A stretch of DNA of 64,000 bases, taken from Haloactinomyces albus (GTDB lineage: Bacteria; Actinomycetota; Actinomycetes; Mycobacteriales; Pseudonocardiaceae). Below, piece by piece: positions 1 through 8,223 of the stretch. Every line of letters begins with the position of its first letter. Position 1 is the stretch's first letter. Made by a program: the position numbers and the translations under genes. The notes below the pieces were generated by a model. It ran no database searches and was not told the DNA's origin. It was given only the letters and a program-made list of their open reading frames with translations. The DNA is taken from positions 1,116,001-1,180,000 of the forward strand of contig NZ_JAVDXW010000001.1 of NCBI RefSeq assembly GCF_031458135.1, in the 5' to 3' direction.

Positions 1-2
1 TC

Positions 3-573
3 GAGTTCACCCTCGGCGAGGCCGCGACGGTCTACCGGCTGGTGACCAGCCTGCTCGACCCGGAGCAGGCTCCCGCTGCCGAACTGGCCGCCCTGTATGC
101 CCAACGGTGGGAGATCGAAACCGCCCTGGACGAACTCAAAACCCACCAAGGCGGGCCCAACCTGATCCTGCGCTCGCAACACCCCGACGGGGTCGAACAG
201 GAACTCTACGGTTTCCTACTGACCCACCACGCCCTGCGCGGCCTGATGCACGACACCGCCGCCAGCGCCGAGACCGATCCCGACCGGATCTCGTTTCTGC
301 GCACGCTGCGCGTGGTCCGCCGCCAGGTCACCGACCAGGCGGCTTTTTCCCCCGAACCGCCTGATGCGAGCACTACGGTGCACCCGTAAGGAACTGCTAC
401 GCCATCCGCTGCCGCCCCGCCGACGTCGTTCCAACCCCCGCGTGGTCAAACGCAAAATGGCCAACTGGCACCTCAAACGCGCCCACCACCGAGACCCACC
501 CCCACCCAACATCACGATCACCATCGTCACCGCCACCAAACCGGCCCCACAACGCCGAAAACCACCAAAGTAA
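3..573 (+). pseudogene. IS4-type transposase, 3' part, frameshifted
   Basis: The frame is open from the window edge, so the gene begins to the left. The C-terminal catalytic signature of IS4 transposases, Y-x2-R-x3-E-x6-K, is visible in YAQRWEIETALDELK at about positions 96-140. That frame stops at 387-389, but the typical basic tail (RHPLPPRRRRSNPRVVKRK) continues in another frame from about 364 to 573, so a one-base slip near 350-365 has broken the protein. No terminal inverted repeat could be paired because the left end is missing. This is a dead or dying insertion sequence at the edge of an accessory region. Confidence 0.8.
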
Positions 574-615
574 GCGGTATTGCCCCTAGCCGTAGTATGT
601 CGACCCACAGTGAGG

Positions 616-669
616 ACCAGACCTACTTCTCCGGCTGCGGCTGGCGGTAGCCGGAGAAGTAGGTCTGGT
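616..669. repeat. Perfect 21-bp inverted repeat, 12-nt loop
   Basis: The arms 616-636 and 649-669 are exact reverse complements, and the loop is 637-648. It lies between the transposase remnant on the plus strand and the end of the lactonase gene on the minus strand, so a bidirectional terminator is possible. There is no T tract, and the stem is longer than needed, so an IS-associated or REP-like hairpin is the alternative. Confidence 0.75.
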
Positions 670-691
670 GGCACCGCCTTACGGTCCAGCC

Positions 692-1585
692 CTATGGAAG
701 TCCCGCATGGGGAGTATCGACGCGGGTTGTCAGCAGACTGGCCTCGCGCGCGTGCTTGCGGTTCTCCTCATGGAAATCGGGTGCGGCGCAGAGGAACAAT
801 GTGCGGCCGTCGGCCCCGCCGAGCATGCAGGCGAAAACACCGGTGCCGGTCTGGATTTCCTCGTCGATCTCGCCGCCTTGGTGTGCTCGGAGGACCCGAC
901 CGCCCACGGCGTCGGCAATCCAGAGCGCTCCTTCTTCGTCCACACAACATCCGTCGGAACCAACGGCTACTTGGGCGAGCAGTTTCTCGAGGTCCCGTTC
1001 AGTGGGCGGATTCCCGAACTGAGCCCAGGTGCGGCGGTTGGTTAGTGCGCCATCGTCGGTAATGTCGAAGGCAGTAACACGATTACCAAATGTCTCGCAG
1101 ACCAAGAGTACACCATCGTCAGTGATTACACTGCCGTTGGGAAACCACATGCCGTCTGCAACCTCGTTGACGGTTCCGTCGGGATCGGCGCGCAGTAGAC
1201 TGGCTGGCTCGAGAGGTGCGCCCCCCATGAGGTCGAAGCCGAATTCACCGATGAAGGCTCTGCCGTGGGAATCGACGACCATGTCATTGAGGTGCCCGTT
1301 GACATAGCCGGCCAAGTCGGCGTGGGTTACAAGGCTGCCATCGAACTCACGCCGCAGCAGACGTGCGTCACGCATCGAGATCACCAACAGCCGACCATCC
1401 GGAAGCCATCCCAGCCCGGAGGGCTGCTGGGGAACTTCGGCTTCAACCCGGAGGTCGCTGCCGTCCTCTGCGGCTGAGTACACACGGTAGGTGTAAAAGT
1501 CGGCAAACCATATCCGCTGGTCATGCCAACGAGGACACTCCAGGTAAGAGAGTTCAGTGACAACGGTATTGATCTCGCGACTCAT
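692..1585 (-). CDS. SMP-30/gluconolactonase family protein
   Basis: This 297-residue protein has the six-bladed propeller pattern of the SMP-30/gluconolactonase/LRE family, which hydrolyses sugar or other lactones with one divalent metal. The expected metal ligands are present: E16 in LECPRW, N150 in WFPNG and D211 in GSDGCCVD, with N100-D101 in HLNDM as the substrate-side pair. There is no signal peptide, so it is cytoplasmic. It lies 126 bp downstream of an LLM oxidoreductase on the same strand and may be co-transcribed with it, which would suit oxidation of a hydroxyl to a lactone followed by ring opening. The substrate is unknown. Confidence 0.85.
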   Translation of the reverse strand: MSREINTVVTELSYLECPRWHDQRIWFADFYTYRVYSAAEDGSDLRVEAEVPQQPSGLGWLPDGRLLVISMRDARLLRREFDGSLVTHADLAGYVNGHLNDMVVDSHGRAFIGEFGFDLMGGAPLEPASLLRADPDGTVNEVADGMWFPNGSVITDDGVLLVCETFGNRVTAFDITDDGALTNRRTWAQFGNPPTERDLEKLLAQVAVGSDGCCVDEEGALWIADAVGGRVLRAHQGGEIDEEIQTGTGVFACMLGGADGRTLFLCAAPDFHEENRKHAREASLLTTRVDTPHAGLP

Positions 1586-1711
1586 GCATTCTCCATTGGG
1601 CGGTGCGCGGCGCAGTGAGTAGGGGACTCGTTCGATGGCTCAGTTCATGAAAGCGGATCTCGGCGGGTAGCGGCATTACTCGTATTGGCCTGTACGGGCT
1701 GGCGGAGCCAC

Positions 1712-2701
1712 TCAAGAGACAGCAGCTTCTAGGAAGCGCTCCAACTCGGCTTGGATATTAGAACCACAGGGCTGGAAAACGATTTCGGTGAGGCCGCGGG
1801 AACGGTAGTCATCGAGAGTGCGTCGAATCTGATCACGAGTACCGCTGAGTGTGGCGTCTTGGAGTGTGGTGTGGCCGCCGACGCTCCAGGCAGCTTGGTC
1901 TGCGGCGTTGAGCTCAACGCAGTGCCCAAAGTGGACAGCTAGGTGGCGCTGGCCTGGGGGCGTGTCCTCGATGACCTCCAACCATTCGGCCCCACCGGGA
2001 AGAGCGCGCACAGCGTCGGGGCCTCCGAATTCGTAGGCCCCGTGGAACGACAGGGCCCAGCCCGGCCCGCCCGCAGCACGAGCGTGCTCGGAGTCGTTGT
2101 CTTCTTCCTCATCCAGCACCGTGCCCCACGCGAGGTAAGCGCTCCAGGAGTAGTCGGCCATGAACTCTGGCATCTGCAGAGTGGCGAAGAGGCCATCACC
2201 GAGTTCGCTGGCAACCTTGTTGCCCTTGGGGCCAAGGGCACTAATGAGGATCGGAACATCGATGGGCCGGGAGGGCGCGTGTCCGTCCGGGTGCAGCATT
2301 TGCATTTGGGCGCCTTCCCACTCCACGATCTCCCCGCGGAGCAGGGCACGATAGGCGCGGATGTAGGAATCCATGAATGCCCAGGGGATGGCCCGGTACC
2401 CCATAGCTCGACGGCCGGTAAATCCCGTCCCGAAGGCGACTGCAACGCGCCCCGGAGCAAGCGCGGTGAGTGTGGCGGTGGCGGTGGCGGTGACCATCGG
2501 GTGACGCAAGCTCGGGACGAGCACTCCGGGTCCCAAGCCGATGCGCTCGGTGCGCTGCGCGGCGAGCGCAAGAGTCATCCACACGTCCGGACTTTGGTGA
2601 GGTGTGTCGTAGACCCATGCCCGGTGGTAGCCGAGCCGTTCGGCCAGCGCAATGTTGTCTGGAGAGTCCAGGGCGGTTGGAAACGCACAGGACACGTCCA
2701 T
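1712..2701 (-). CDS. LLM-class F420-dependent oxidoreductase
   Basis: The 329-residue product is a TIM-barrel luciferase-like monooxygenase. Family features include the N-terminal run around ERLGYHRAWVYDTP, the RIGLGPGVLVPSLRHP strand and the FGTGFTG loop. Related actinobacterial enzymes use coenzyme F420 or FMN. I chose the ATG at 2699-2701 because a GGAAGGGGG ribosome site lies just upstream; the frame is open upstream to 2809 but without such a site. It is transcribed divergently from a TetR regulator with a palindrome between them, so regulation by that TetR is likely. Substrate unknown. Confidence 0.85.
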   Translation of the reverse strand: MDVSCAFPTALDSPDNIALAERLGYHRAWVYDTPHQSPDVWMTLALAAQRTERIGLGPGVLVPSLRHPMVTATATATLTALAPGRVAVAFGTGFTGRRAMGYRAIPWAFMDSYIRAYRALLRGEIVEWEGAQMQMLHPDGHAPSRPIDVPILISALGPKGNKVASELGDGLFATLQMPEFMADYSWSAYLAWGTVLDEEEDNDSEHARAAGGPGWALSFHGAYEFGGPDAVRALPGGAEWLEVIEDTPPGQRHLAVHFGHCVELNAADQAAWSVGGHTTLQDATLSGTRDQIRRTLDDYRSRGLTEIVFQPCGSNIQAELERFLEAAVS

Positions 2702-2798
2702 TGGTGCCCCCTTCCAGTGAGCGGTGCCAGCTCCGTCATCGCAAGCGCGGCGGTTGTTGACCAGAGCGCTAACTAAGCGCATAGTCACCTCTTCCGAT

Positions 2799-2818
2799 GA
2801 GTGTGTCAAGTCACACTC
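2799..2818. promoter_or_regulatory. Candidate TetR operator with a -35 TTGACA
   Basis: GAGTGTG (2799-2805) and CACACTC (2812-2818) form a perfect palindrome with a 6-nt spacer in the divergent gap. A consensus TTGACA on the minus strand, 2804-2809, lies inside it, so a bound repressor would block transcription of the LLM gene. The assignment to the neighbouring TetR is inferred. Confidence 0.5.
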
Positions 2819-2897
2819 GGCTGCGGTGCAGAACCTGCTGCGCCGCCACTGTGAGCGCTATCCTCCCCTACCTTGGGGAGGTTGAAAGGAGATAGCG

Positions 2898-3590
2898 ATG
2901 GGCACCAAGCATTCCGATACGTCACCCCATGGCGAGCGCGCGTTGGACCCCAGGTTGGCGGACGAATCACCAGCGCTGTGGCAGGACGTTTTCGGCGAAG
3001 TCGCTCAAGGCCTGCTGACATCGGCGGTGCGGTGCTTTGCTACACGCGGTTTTCATGCCACGACAACCAGAGACATCACCTCGGCCGTAGGACTGTCTCC
3101 TGCGGCGCTTTACGTGCACTTCTCTTCGAAAGAACACATACTCTTCGAAATCACCCGTGCTGGACACAATAGCTCACTCGCGGCCCTGGAAGAAGCGGAA
3201 GGTGAGGATGCAACCTCATACCTGAGGGCGCTCGTCGCACGGTTCGTCGTCTGGCACGCTCGCCACCACGTAGCAGGCCGGGTCAGCCAGTACGAACTGT
3301 CAGCACTGACACCGGAGCACTACAAGGAAGTACTCGAACTGCGCCGACAGTCCACGATGATATTTCGTAAGGCCGTAACTCGGGGAATCGAGGAGGGATC
3401 TTTCACCGTGGTCGACGTGCACCGCGTCGTGCGAGCCATGCTCTCCTTGGGCGTCGACCTTGTCCGCTGGTACAGGATCGATGACACAGATTCACCCGAG
3501 CAACTCGGGGAATTCTATGCCGATCTCGCGCTGAGCATGACCAAAAGCAGAGCCGACAACGTTACAGAAATGGAGTGCCGCAAAGTTTAG
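2898..3590 (+). CDS. TetR-family transcriptional regulator
   Basis: The product has 230 residues. Its DNA-binding part runs from about residue 35 to 85, with the helix-turn-helix TTTRDITSAVGLSPAALYVHF typical of TetR, preceded by a roughly 30-residue hydrophilic N-terminal tail. The C-terminal ligand and dimer domain fits the larger TetR subfamilies that respond to acyl-CoA or lipid-like molecules, but the ligand cannot be read. Start choice is firm: AAGGAG stands 6-7 nt before the ATG. Divergence from the LLM/lactonase pair and the palindrome at 2799-2818 suggest a local repressor. Confidence 0.88.
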   Translation: MGTKHSDTSPHGERALDPRLADESPALWQDVFGEVAQGLLTSAVRCFATRGFHATTTRDITSAVGLSPAALYVHFSSKEHILFEITRAGHNSSLAALEEAEGEDATSYLRALVARFVVWHARHHVAGRVSQYELSALTPEHYKEVLELRRQSTMIFRKAVTRGIEEGSFTVVDVHRVVRAMLSLGVDLVRWYRIDDTDSPEQLGEFYADLALSMTKSRADNVTEMECRKV

Positions 3591-3917
3591 CAGCGAATTC
3601 CGCATCTTGGCAAGCGCATCGACCCGGTTTCCTGTCGGTATTGCACCATTCACTACATGGTCCGTCGGGTGAGTTATTTATAGCATTCCAGGGTCACAGC
3701 AATGCCGAAAAATACCAAGGTTTGCTCAAAAAGGAGGAAGATACACTCAAGGTAGAACCGGCGCAGGAAATCCTGCTCCACAGTCAATCCATCCGCGAGC
3801 ACTTCGGCCTGTCCCGCGAACTCCAAATCCTCCGATTCTGTGCTGTTCATGAATTTAATACATATGAATTAAACTGACCAGAAACTCTCCTTTCGGCCTA
3901 AGCAAAAACATCCTCAA
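3591..3917. other. AT-richer stretch without a supported gene
   Basis: Base composition drops visibly towards AT compared with the flanks. An open frame of 100 codons (3575-3877) overlaps the TetR end, has no ribosome site and resembles nothing I know. An isolated AAGGAGG at about 3729-3735 has no start codon at usable distance. I see only non-coding or decayed foreign DNA. Confidence 0.4.
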
Positions 3918-4684
3918 TTAGTATCGATCAGGGTGCAGACTACGCAGCCACCTAGCAAATCTGTCCAGTCGAATAGTGCTATTATCACTCAAGGGATTCG
4001 GACGAAAATGCATTACCTCATTACGAATTTCTCGAACCTCGTTCAGGGCGTCAATGAATACTGGGCGCTCTGGTTTCCAATTGAGTTTGTCCCATAGCTC
4101 CTGGTTGTCCAGCAGGCGCTGTGCCTGCCCCATTGTCAACTCATCAGCCGAAGAGGGGATGGTTCGCCTATCCTCCTCAGGAGATGCAACGCAGTTCAAG
4201 TCGCCCTCGTCGAAGGTTCGGTCGATCACTCGACGAAGGCGGCGTTCGATCTCAGATAGCATGAAAAATGGTCTTGTCAGCGCCGAAAAATGCTCTATCA
4301 AATCAGCAGGAGTGACGATACCGCAGATTATTCCGTCGCGGGCAATAACAGATACGTACCCCGCTTCGACAACTTTGGGAATTTGAGCAATCAAGTCATC
4401 CGTGCAGCGGATGCCTCGGCTGGGACCTTTGCATCGCGAAGCGTTGCCAGAGGATCTCCGATCCGTGCTTGGGCGATTGTCTTCCAACTGATCGCCCCTT
4501 TCAGGCACCGAACTCCCGACATCACTGCAAGTTGCGAATGATCCCAACGCATCATAAGGGCCTGTGCTTTTTCCAGAGAATGCTCGAGCGAGATACTGAC
4601 AACGGGACTACTCGCCGACGGCAGGGCTTCGACCTGCAACGTTACGTCAGGCTCCGATTGATCATGCGACTTTGATCGGACCAT
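3918..4684 (-). pseudogene. CBS-domain protein with HEPN-like C-terminus, frameshifted
   Basis: Two minus-strand frames join into one protein. The first (ATG 4684, AGAGGGG ribosome site) carries the first CBS half, including MMRWDHSQLAVMSG. It stops at 4391, and the second CBS half (VVEAGYVSVIARDGIICGIVTPADLI) continues in another frame to 3918. The slip falls near 4400-4430. The last 70 residues hold LNEVREIRNEVMHFRP, in which RNEVMH (4008-4025) fits the R-x4-H motif of HEPN ribonucleases, close to the Swt1-type HEPN. CBS pairs bind adenosine nucleotides, so a nucleotide-gated HEPN nuclease is inferred. It may be inactive, a sequencing error or a programmed shift. Confidence 0.65.
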
Positions 4685-4843
4685 TTTGCCCCTCTGCAAA
4701 TTAGCAATACCAGTAGTGGATCACTAGTTCTGGTAGCTCACTTGCAGAGTAAGCGATAGTCAGCGCTTTGGCCATCGGAGATCCTAGAATCGTTACAGGA
4801 AATCTCGGCCACAGCTAGAACTATCGATCATCTGAAAACGCCG

Positions 4844-6658
4844 CTACGGCGCTATGGTGACGAAGGTGGTGAGGTGTTCGCCGCCGGGGCGGTGAACGTC
4901 GAGTTCGTAGTCGATAATCTCGAAGTTGTCGCGGCCGTCGCGGCGGACAGCGGCGGCGAGCAGGCGGCGGAGGTGATCGGGATTGGTCGGGTCGGCTTCG
5001 GCGCTGAAGGTACGGACCAGCTCCCCGAGGTGTCGCACTTGAAACTCAAGCATGGTCGGTCCGGTTTCAGCCGAGCGCGGCGACTCGTGCGGCTCTTGCG
5101 GCGCGGGTTCGGCGGTCGGAGTCGAATCGGAGTCCTCCGTGGCAAGCGGATCCGCATCGGCGGTCACCGTGGTTCGACGGCCCTGCAGGACCTCGACCAT
5201 GCCCCACTCCTTCAGTAGCGCGATCGCTCGCTGGGCGGTGCCGATCGAGACACCGTGCTCGGCAGCGAGCTCTTTGAGGGGAAGGAGTTCATCTCCCTTG
5301 GTGAGTTCACCTTGCAGGATCTGCTCGCGGATTCGGGCCGCCAGCCGCTCGTAGGGGTTTCGAGGGTTCGTCTTCGCTCTCTCGGTCTGGCTCAGCTGCC
5401 GGGGGCGTTCGGGGACGCGGTTCGCCAAGGCAGCCGACGCCCGTTGGTCGGCTTCCGAGACCCACGCCGAGTACACCCGCAGGGTGGTCATTCCACCGCT
5501 GCCGTGACCGAGTCGGCCGGCCACCGTGCGAACGTCGACGCCCGAGGAGATGAGCTCGGTGGCCGAGTAGTGCCGCAGCTTGTGCAACGTCGCCTCGATG
5601 CCCAGGCGAGTTGCCATGCGCTCGTACCGCTGCGTCACCGAGCTCGGCACCAACCACGTCGAGGCATCCGGGCTGAGACTGAACACGAAGCCGTCGCCCG
5701 AGAGCGCCTCGCCGAGTGACTCGGCTCGAGCGCGGCAACGGTCGCGATGCTCGGTCAGGATCTCGACACTGACGTCGTCGAGCGCCACACGACGATGCTG
5801 ATGGGTCTTGGTGCCCTTCTCGAACCACACCTTCTGCTCGGGGTCGAACGCGATCGCACGCTCCAGCGTCAGCACGGCCGCGGCGAGATCCACGTCGCGC
5901 CACCGAAGCGCGCACAGCTCCCCGCGACGTGCCCCGGTGGTCATAGCCCTCCACAGCAACGTGCCCCAGTCCGGGTCCTGCCAGGCCTCGTGCAGGAGCT
6001 GGACCGCTTCCTCGGCACTCGGCGGCTTCGGACGAGCCGGCGGCGATGCGGGCGGTTCAGCTTGGGAGACCGGGTTCACCGCCACCCACTTCCACCGCAC
6101 GGCACGCTTGAACGCCCCCGACAGCAGGTAGTGAATGTGGCGGATCGCCGTCGCGCCGAGCGGCTTGCACTCGTGCGGGCCGCACCGGTGGTCGCACTCG
6201 TGCTTGCCGCTCGTGCGGTGATCCTTCCGCCGCTTGCCGGTGCAGTGGTCCCGGCAGCGCCGCAGCTCGGCATACAGCGAGTCCAGCGCATCGACGTCCA
6301 GCGAGCCCACCTTGACCTCGCCGATGAACGGGGCGATGTGGTGCTTCAAGTACGCGCGGTACTGCTGTCGCGTGCTCGGCTCACCGTCGAAGTACTGGTC
6401 CAGGTACCGAGTCACGAGCTGGTTGACCGTGGCAGCCGTCCGCGGGTTCCGCTGCTCATCGACCTGGTTCAGCAGACGGGTCTGCACCTTCTCGGCTTCG
6501 CGGTGCGCTTGCGGCCCCGCGGGCACCGTCTCCCGCAAGTAGTGCCGGCGCTTGGTCACGGGGTCGAAGCCCGCGTAGACCTTCACGCGGAGCGCCCCGC
6601 TGAGCAGCTCCTCGACCGTGCCCCGCGGACGCTTGCGGCGCGCTTTGGACCTCGCCAT
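4844..6658 (-). CDS. Tyrosine integrase with GntR-like C-terminal domain
   Basis: The 604-residue protein is a phage/AICE-type tyrosine recombinase. Residues 1-70 look like an arm-binding domain and 75-200 like the core-binding domain. The latter is interrupted by a Cys/His cluster (C135, C139, C155, H157, C159, H162, C164) that probably binds zinc. The catalytic set is complete: R244, K281 or K284, H359, R362, H385 and nucleophile Y396. Residues about 432-500 (NPYERLAARIREQILQG to the LQGRRTTV wing) form a GntR-type winged helix, followed by an acidic linker and about 60 unknown residues. It lies 89 bp from the tRNA-Val 3' end, its likely target. Confidence 0.92.
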   Translation of the reverse strand: MARSKARRKRPRGTVEELLSGALRVKVYAGFDPVTKRRHYLRETVPAGPQAHREAEKVQTRLLNQVDEQRNPRTAATVNQLVTRYLDQYFDGEPSTRQQYRAYLKHHIAPFIGEVKVGSLDVDALDSLYAELRRCRDHCTGKRRKDHRTSGKHECDHRCGPHECKPLGATAIRHIHYLLSGAFKRAVRWKWVAVNPVSQAEPPASPPARPKPPSAEEAVQLLHEAWQDPDWGTLLWRAMTTGARRGELCALRWRDVDLAAAVLTLERAIAFDPEQKVWFEKGTKTHQHRRVALDDVSVEILTEHRDRCRARAESLGEALSGDGFVFSLSPDASTWLVPSSVTQRYERMATRLGIEATLHKLRHYSATELISSGVDVRTVAGRLGHGSGGMTTLRVYSAWVSEADQRASAALANRVPERPRQLSQTERAKTNPRNPYERLAARIREQILQGELTKGDELLPLKELAAEHGVSIGTAQRAIALLKEWGMVEVLQGRRTTVTADADPLATEDSDSTPTAEPAPQEPHESPRSAETGPTMLEFQVRHLGELVRTFSAEADPTNPDHLRRLLAAAVRRDGRDNFEIIDYELDVHRPGGEHLTTFVTIAP

Positions 6659-6747
6659 GGATCAAGGATAAGGCCCGTTCGCACCACGTTTGGGGCCACG
6701 AACTCCCGCGCCGGATCGACCGGCGCGGCGTTCTCGCAGTTCACAAG

Positions 6748-6822
6748 TGGTGGGCGCAGCTGGGTTCGAACCAGCGACCCCTTGCTTGTAAGGCAAGTGC
6801 TCTTCCGCTGAGCTATGCGCCC
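6748..6822 (-). tRNA. tRNA-Val (anticodon TAC), CCA encoded
   Basis: All arms pair: acceptor GGGCGCA/TGCGCCC, D stem GCTC/GAGC, anticodon stem CTTGC/GCAAG with loop CTTACAA, and T arm GCTGG-TTCGAAC-CCAGC. The 3' CCA is encoded at 6748-6750. The 3' end points to the integrase gene, the usual arrangement when a tRNA gene serves as chromosomal attachment site. No second copy of its 3' half is visible in the window. Confidence 0.96.
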
Positions 6823-6905
6823 GAAGTGGTGGCAACCGAAAGCATCGGCCACGGCCGCTGCCTCCACGGCCGCTACATACTGTACCGGTTGCCCACCACC
6901 GGTTG

Positions 6906-7370
6906 TCACGCGGACAGGGCGAGAATCGCCTTCTTCCACGCCTCCTGGTCCCGGGGCTCGCCCGGCTGGTTGACTTCCGCGAACCGGACCTTGCCATCCG
7001 TATCGATCAGGAAGGTGCCCCGGTTGGCCATCCCGGCCTTCTCGTTGAACACGCCGTAGGCCTGGGCGACCTCGCCGTGCGGCCAGAAGTCCGACAGCAG
7101 CGGGAACGTGTAGCCCTGCTGCTCGGCCCAGGCCTTGAGGGAGAACGGAGTGTCGACCGAAACTCCGATCACCTGCACCTGGTCGTTCTGGAACTCCGCC
7201 AGCTCGTCGCGCACCTGGCACAACTCACCTTGGCAGACACCGCTGAAGGCGAACGGGTAGAAGACCAGGAGCACGTTCTTGTCACCCTGGAAGTCGGAAA
7301 GGGAAACCTGCTCCTTGTTGTAATCCGGCAGCGTGAAACCCGGCGCTTCGGCACCGACCTCGACCGTCAT
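6906..7370 (-). CDS. ahpE: Peroxiredoxin, AhpE type
   Basis: The product has 154 residues and the thioredoxin-like peroxiredoxin fold. The peroxidatic cysteine is C46 in PFAFSGVCQGEL, matching C45 of M. tuberculosis AhpE, and an extra cysteine C51 follows. It reduces hydroperoxides and peroxynitrite in the cytoplasm, recycled by mycothiol/mycoredoxin in relatives. I start at ATG 7370 (MTVEVGAEAPGF), 9 nt after AAGGG; an in-frame ATG two codons earlier is possible. Order ahpE, DUF3052, aceE matches Rv2238c, Rv2239c and Rv2241. Confidence 0.93.
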   Translation of the reverse strand: MTVEVGAEAPGFTLPDYNKEQVSLSDFQGDKNVLLVFYPFAFSGVCQGELCQVRDELAEFQNDQVQVIGVSVDTPFSLKAWAEQQGYTFPLLSDFWPHGEVAQAYGVFNEKAGMANRGTFLIDTDGKVRFAEVNQPGEPRDQEAWKKAILALSA

Positions 7371-7480
7371 GGGCATGCACCCTTCTGTTCGGCGTGATCC
7401 TGTCGGCGCCGAACCTACACGGACCGCACACACAGCGGCACCGGTGGCTCAGGCTCCCAAGCCACCGATACCGCTGTCGA

Positions 7481-7918
7481 TCACCGTTTGGACTTCGCTG
7501 CCTTCCGATACGCCAGCCTGGTTCCCATCCAGTCCTCACCGATGTTGAGGTTGGAGGTCTGTGCCAGGTTGGATGTCGATGCGGCCTCGTCGATGTCGCT
7601 GGGCTCGACATGCCCTTCTCGACCCGTCTTCGGAGTCATTACCCAGATGACCCCCTCGTCTGCGAGGGGAGTCATGACGTCGAGAAGTGTGTCCGTCAGG
7701 TCGCCGTCATCGTCGCGCCACCACAGCAGCACGACGTCGACCACGTCGTCGGCATCCTCGTCGAGCAGTTCACTCCCGCAACGCTCCTCAATCGCGGCGC
7801 GGACGGCGTCATCGACGTCCTCGTCCCAGCCGATCTCCTGAACCACCATGTCCGGCTCGATGTCGAGCTTGTCGGCGACGTCGACTTCACCTTTGCCGGC
7901 GTCTTCCGCGGCGACCAC
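7481..7918 (-). CDS. DUF3052 family protein
   Basis: This 145-residue acidic protein matches the actinobacterial DUF3052 family (Rv2239c type), of unknown function. Its core has KLDIEPDMVVQEIGWDEDVDD and a VVLLWWRDDDGDL strand, followed by WVMTPKTGREGHV. The GTG at 7918 is preceded by GGAGGAG at about 10 nt; the frame is open further upstream but without homology. No membrane segment or catalytic motif is evident. It is divergent from aceE and probably shares the intergenic control region. Confidence 0.85.
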   Translation of the reverse strand: MVAAEDAGKGEVDVADKLDIEPDMVVQEIGWDEDVDDAVRAAIEERCGSELLDEDADDVVDVVLLWWRDDDGDLTDTLLDVMTPLADEGVIWVMTPKTGREGHVEPSDIDEAASTSNLAQTSNLNIGEDWMGTRLAYRKAAKSKR

Positions 7919-8223
7919 GGCTGTCTCACTCCTCCAATGGCGTCGATGCGGTAACCGTCCGGTTCCGCATCTCATCAGTCTGACACGGTCTTGCCGATAG
8001 CGAACACTGCGATCCTCCATCGGCGCAACTGCTGACGGCACGACACGCCGCAGCAATCCTCAGAGACTGACTGTAGACGTGCCCCCGGACAATCGGCCAC
8101 CTGTGTACCGATCAGTAATGGTGACGGTTCGCGCGTCACTGACCAGGATGGTGGAAGATGAAGTGACCGGGTGCACAACTCAGCCCGGTGGTAAGCATCC
8201 ACGGCGCAGTCGAGGAGTTCCCC
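7919..8223. promoter_or_regulatory. Divergent control region between DUF3052 gene and aceE
   Basis: This 305-bp gap must hold both promoters. A perfect ACCGGG / CCCGGT inverted repeat with a 12-nt spacer lies at 8166-8189, close to aceE, and could be an operator. I could not fix -10/-35 boxes with confidence, and no known riboswitch is recognisable. Confidence 0.3.

Noticed and set aside
3575-3877. 100-codon frame overlapping the end of the TetR gene
   Set aside because: No ribosome site, overlap with a sure gene, no recognisable fold; kept only as a note in the intergenic entry.
1-4843. Second attachment site matching the tRNA-Val 3' end
   Set aside because: Scanned for the T-arm and acceptor sequence; no match, so the other end must be outside the window.
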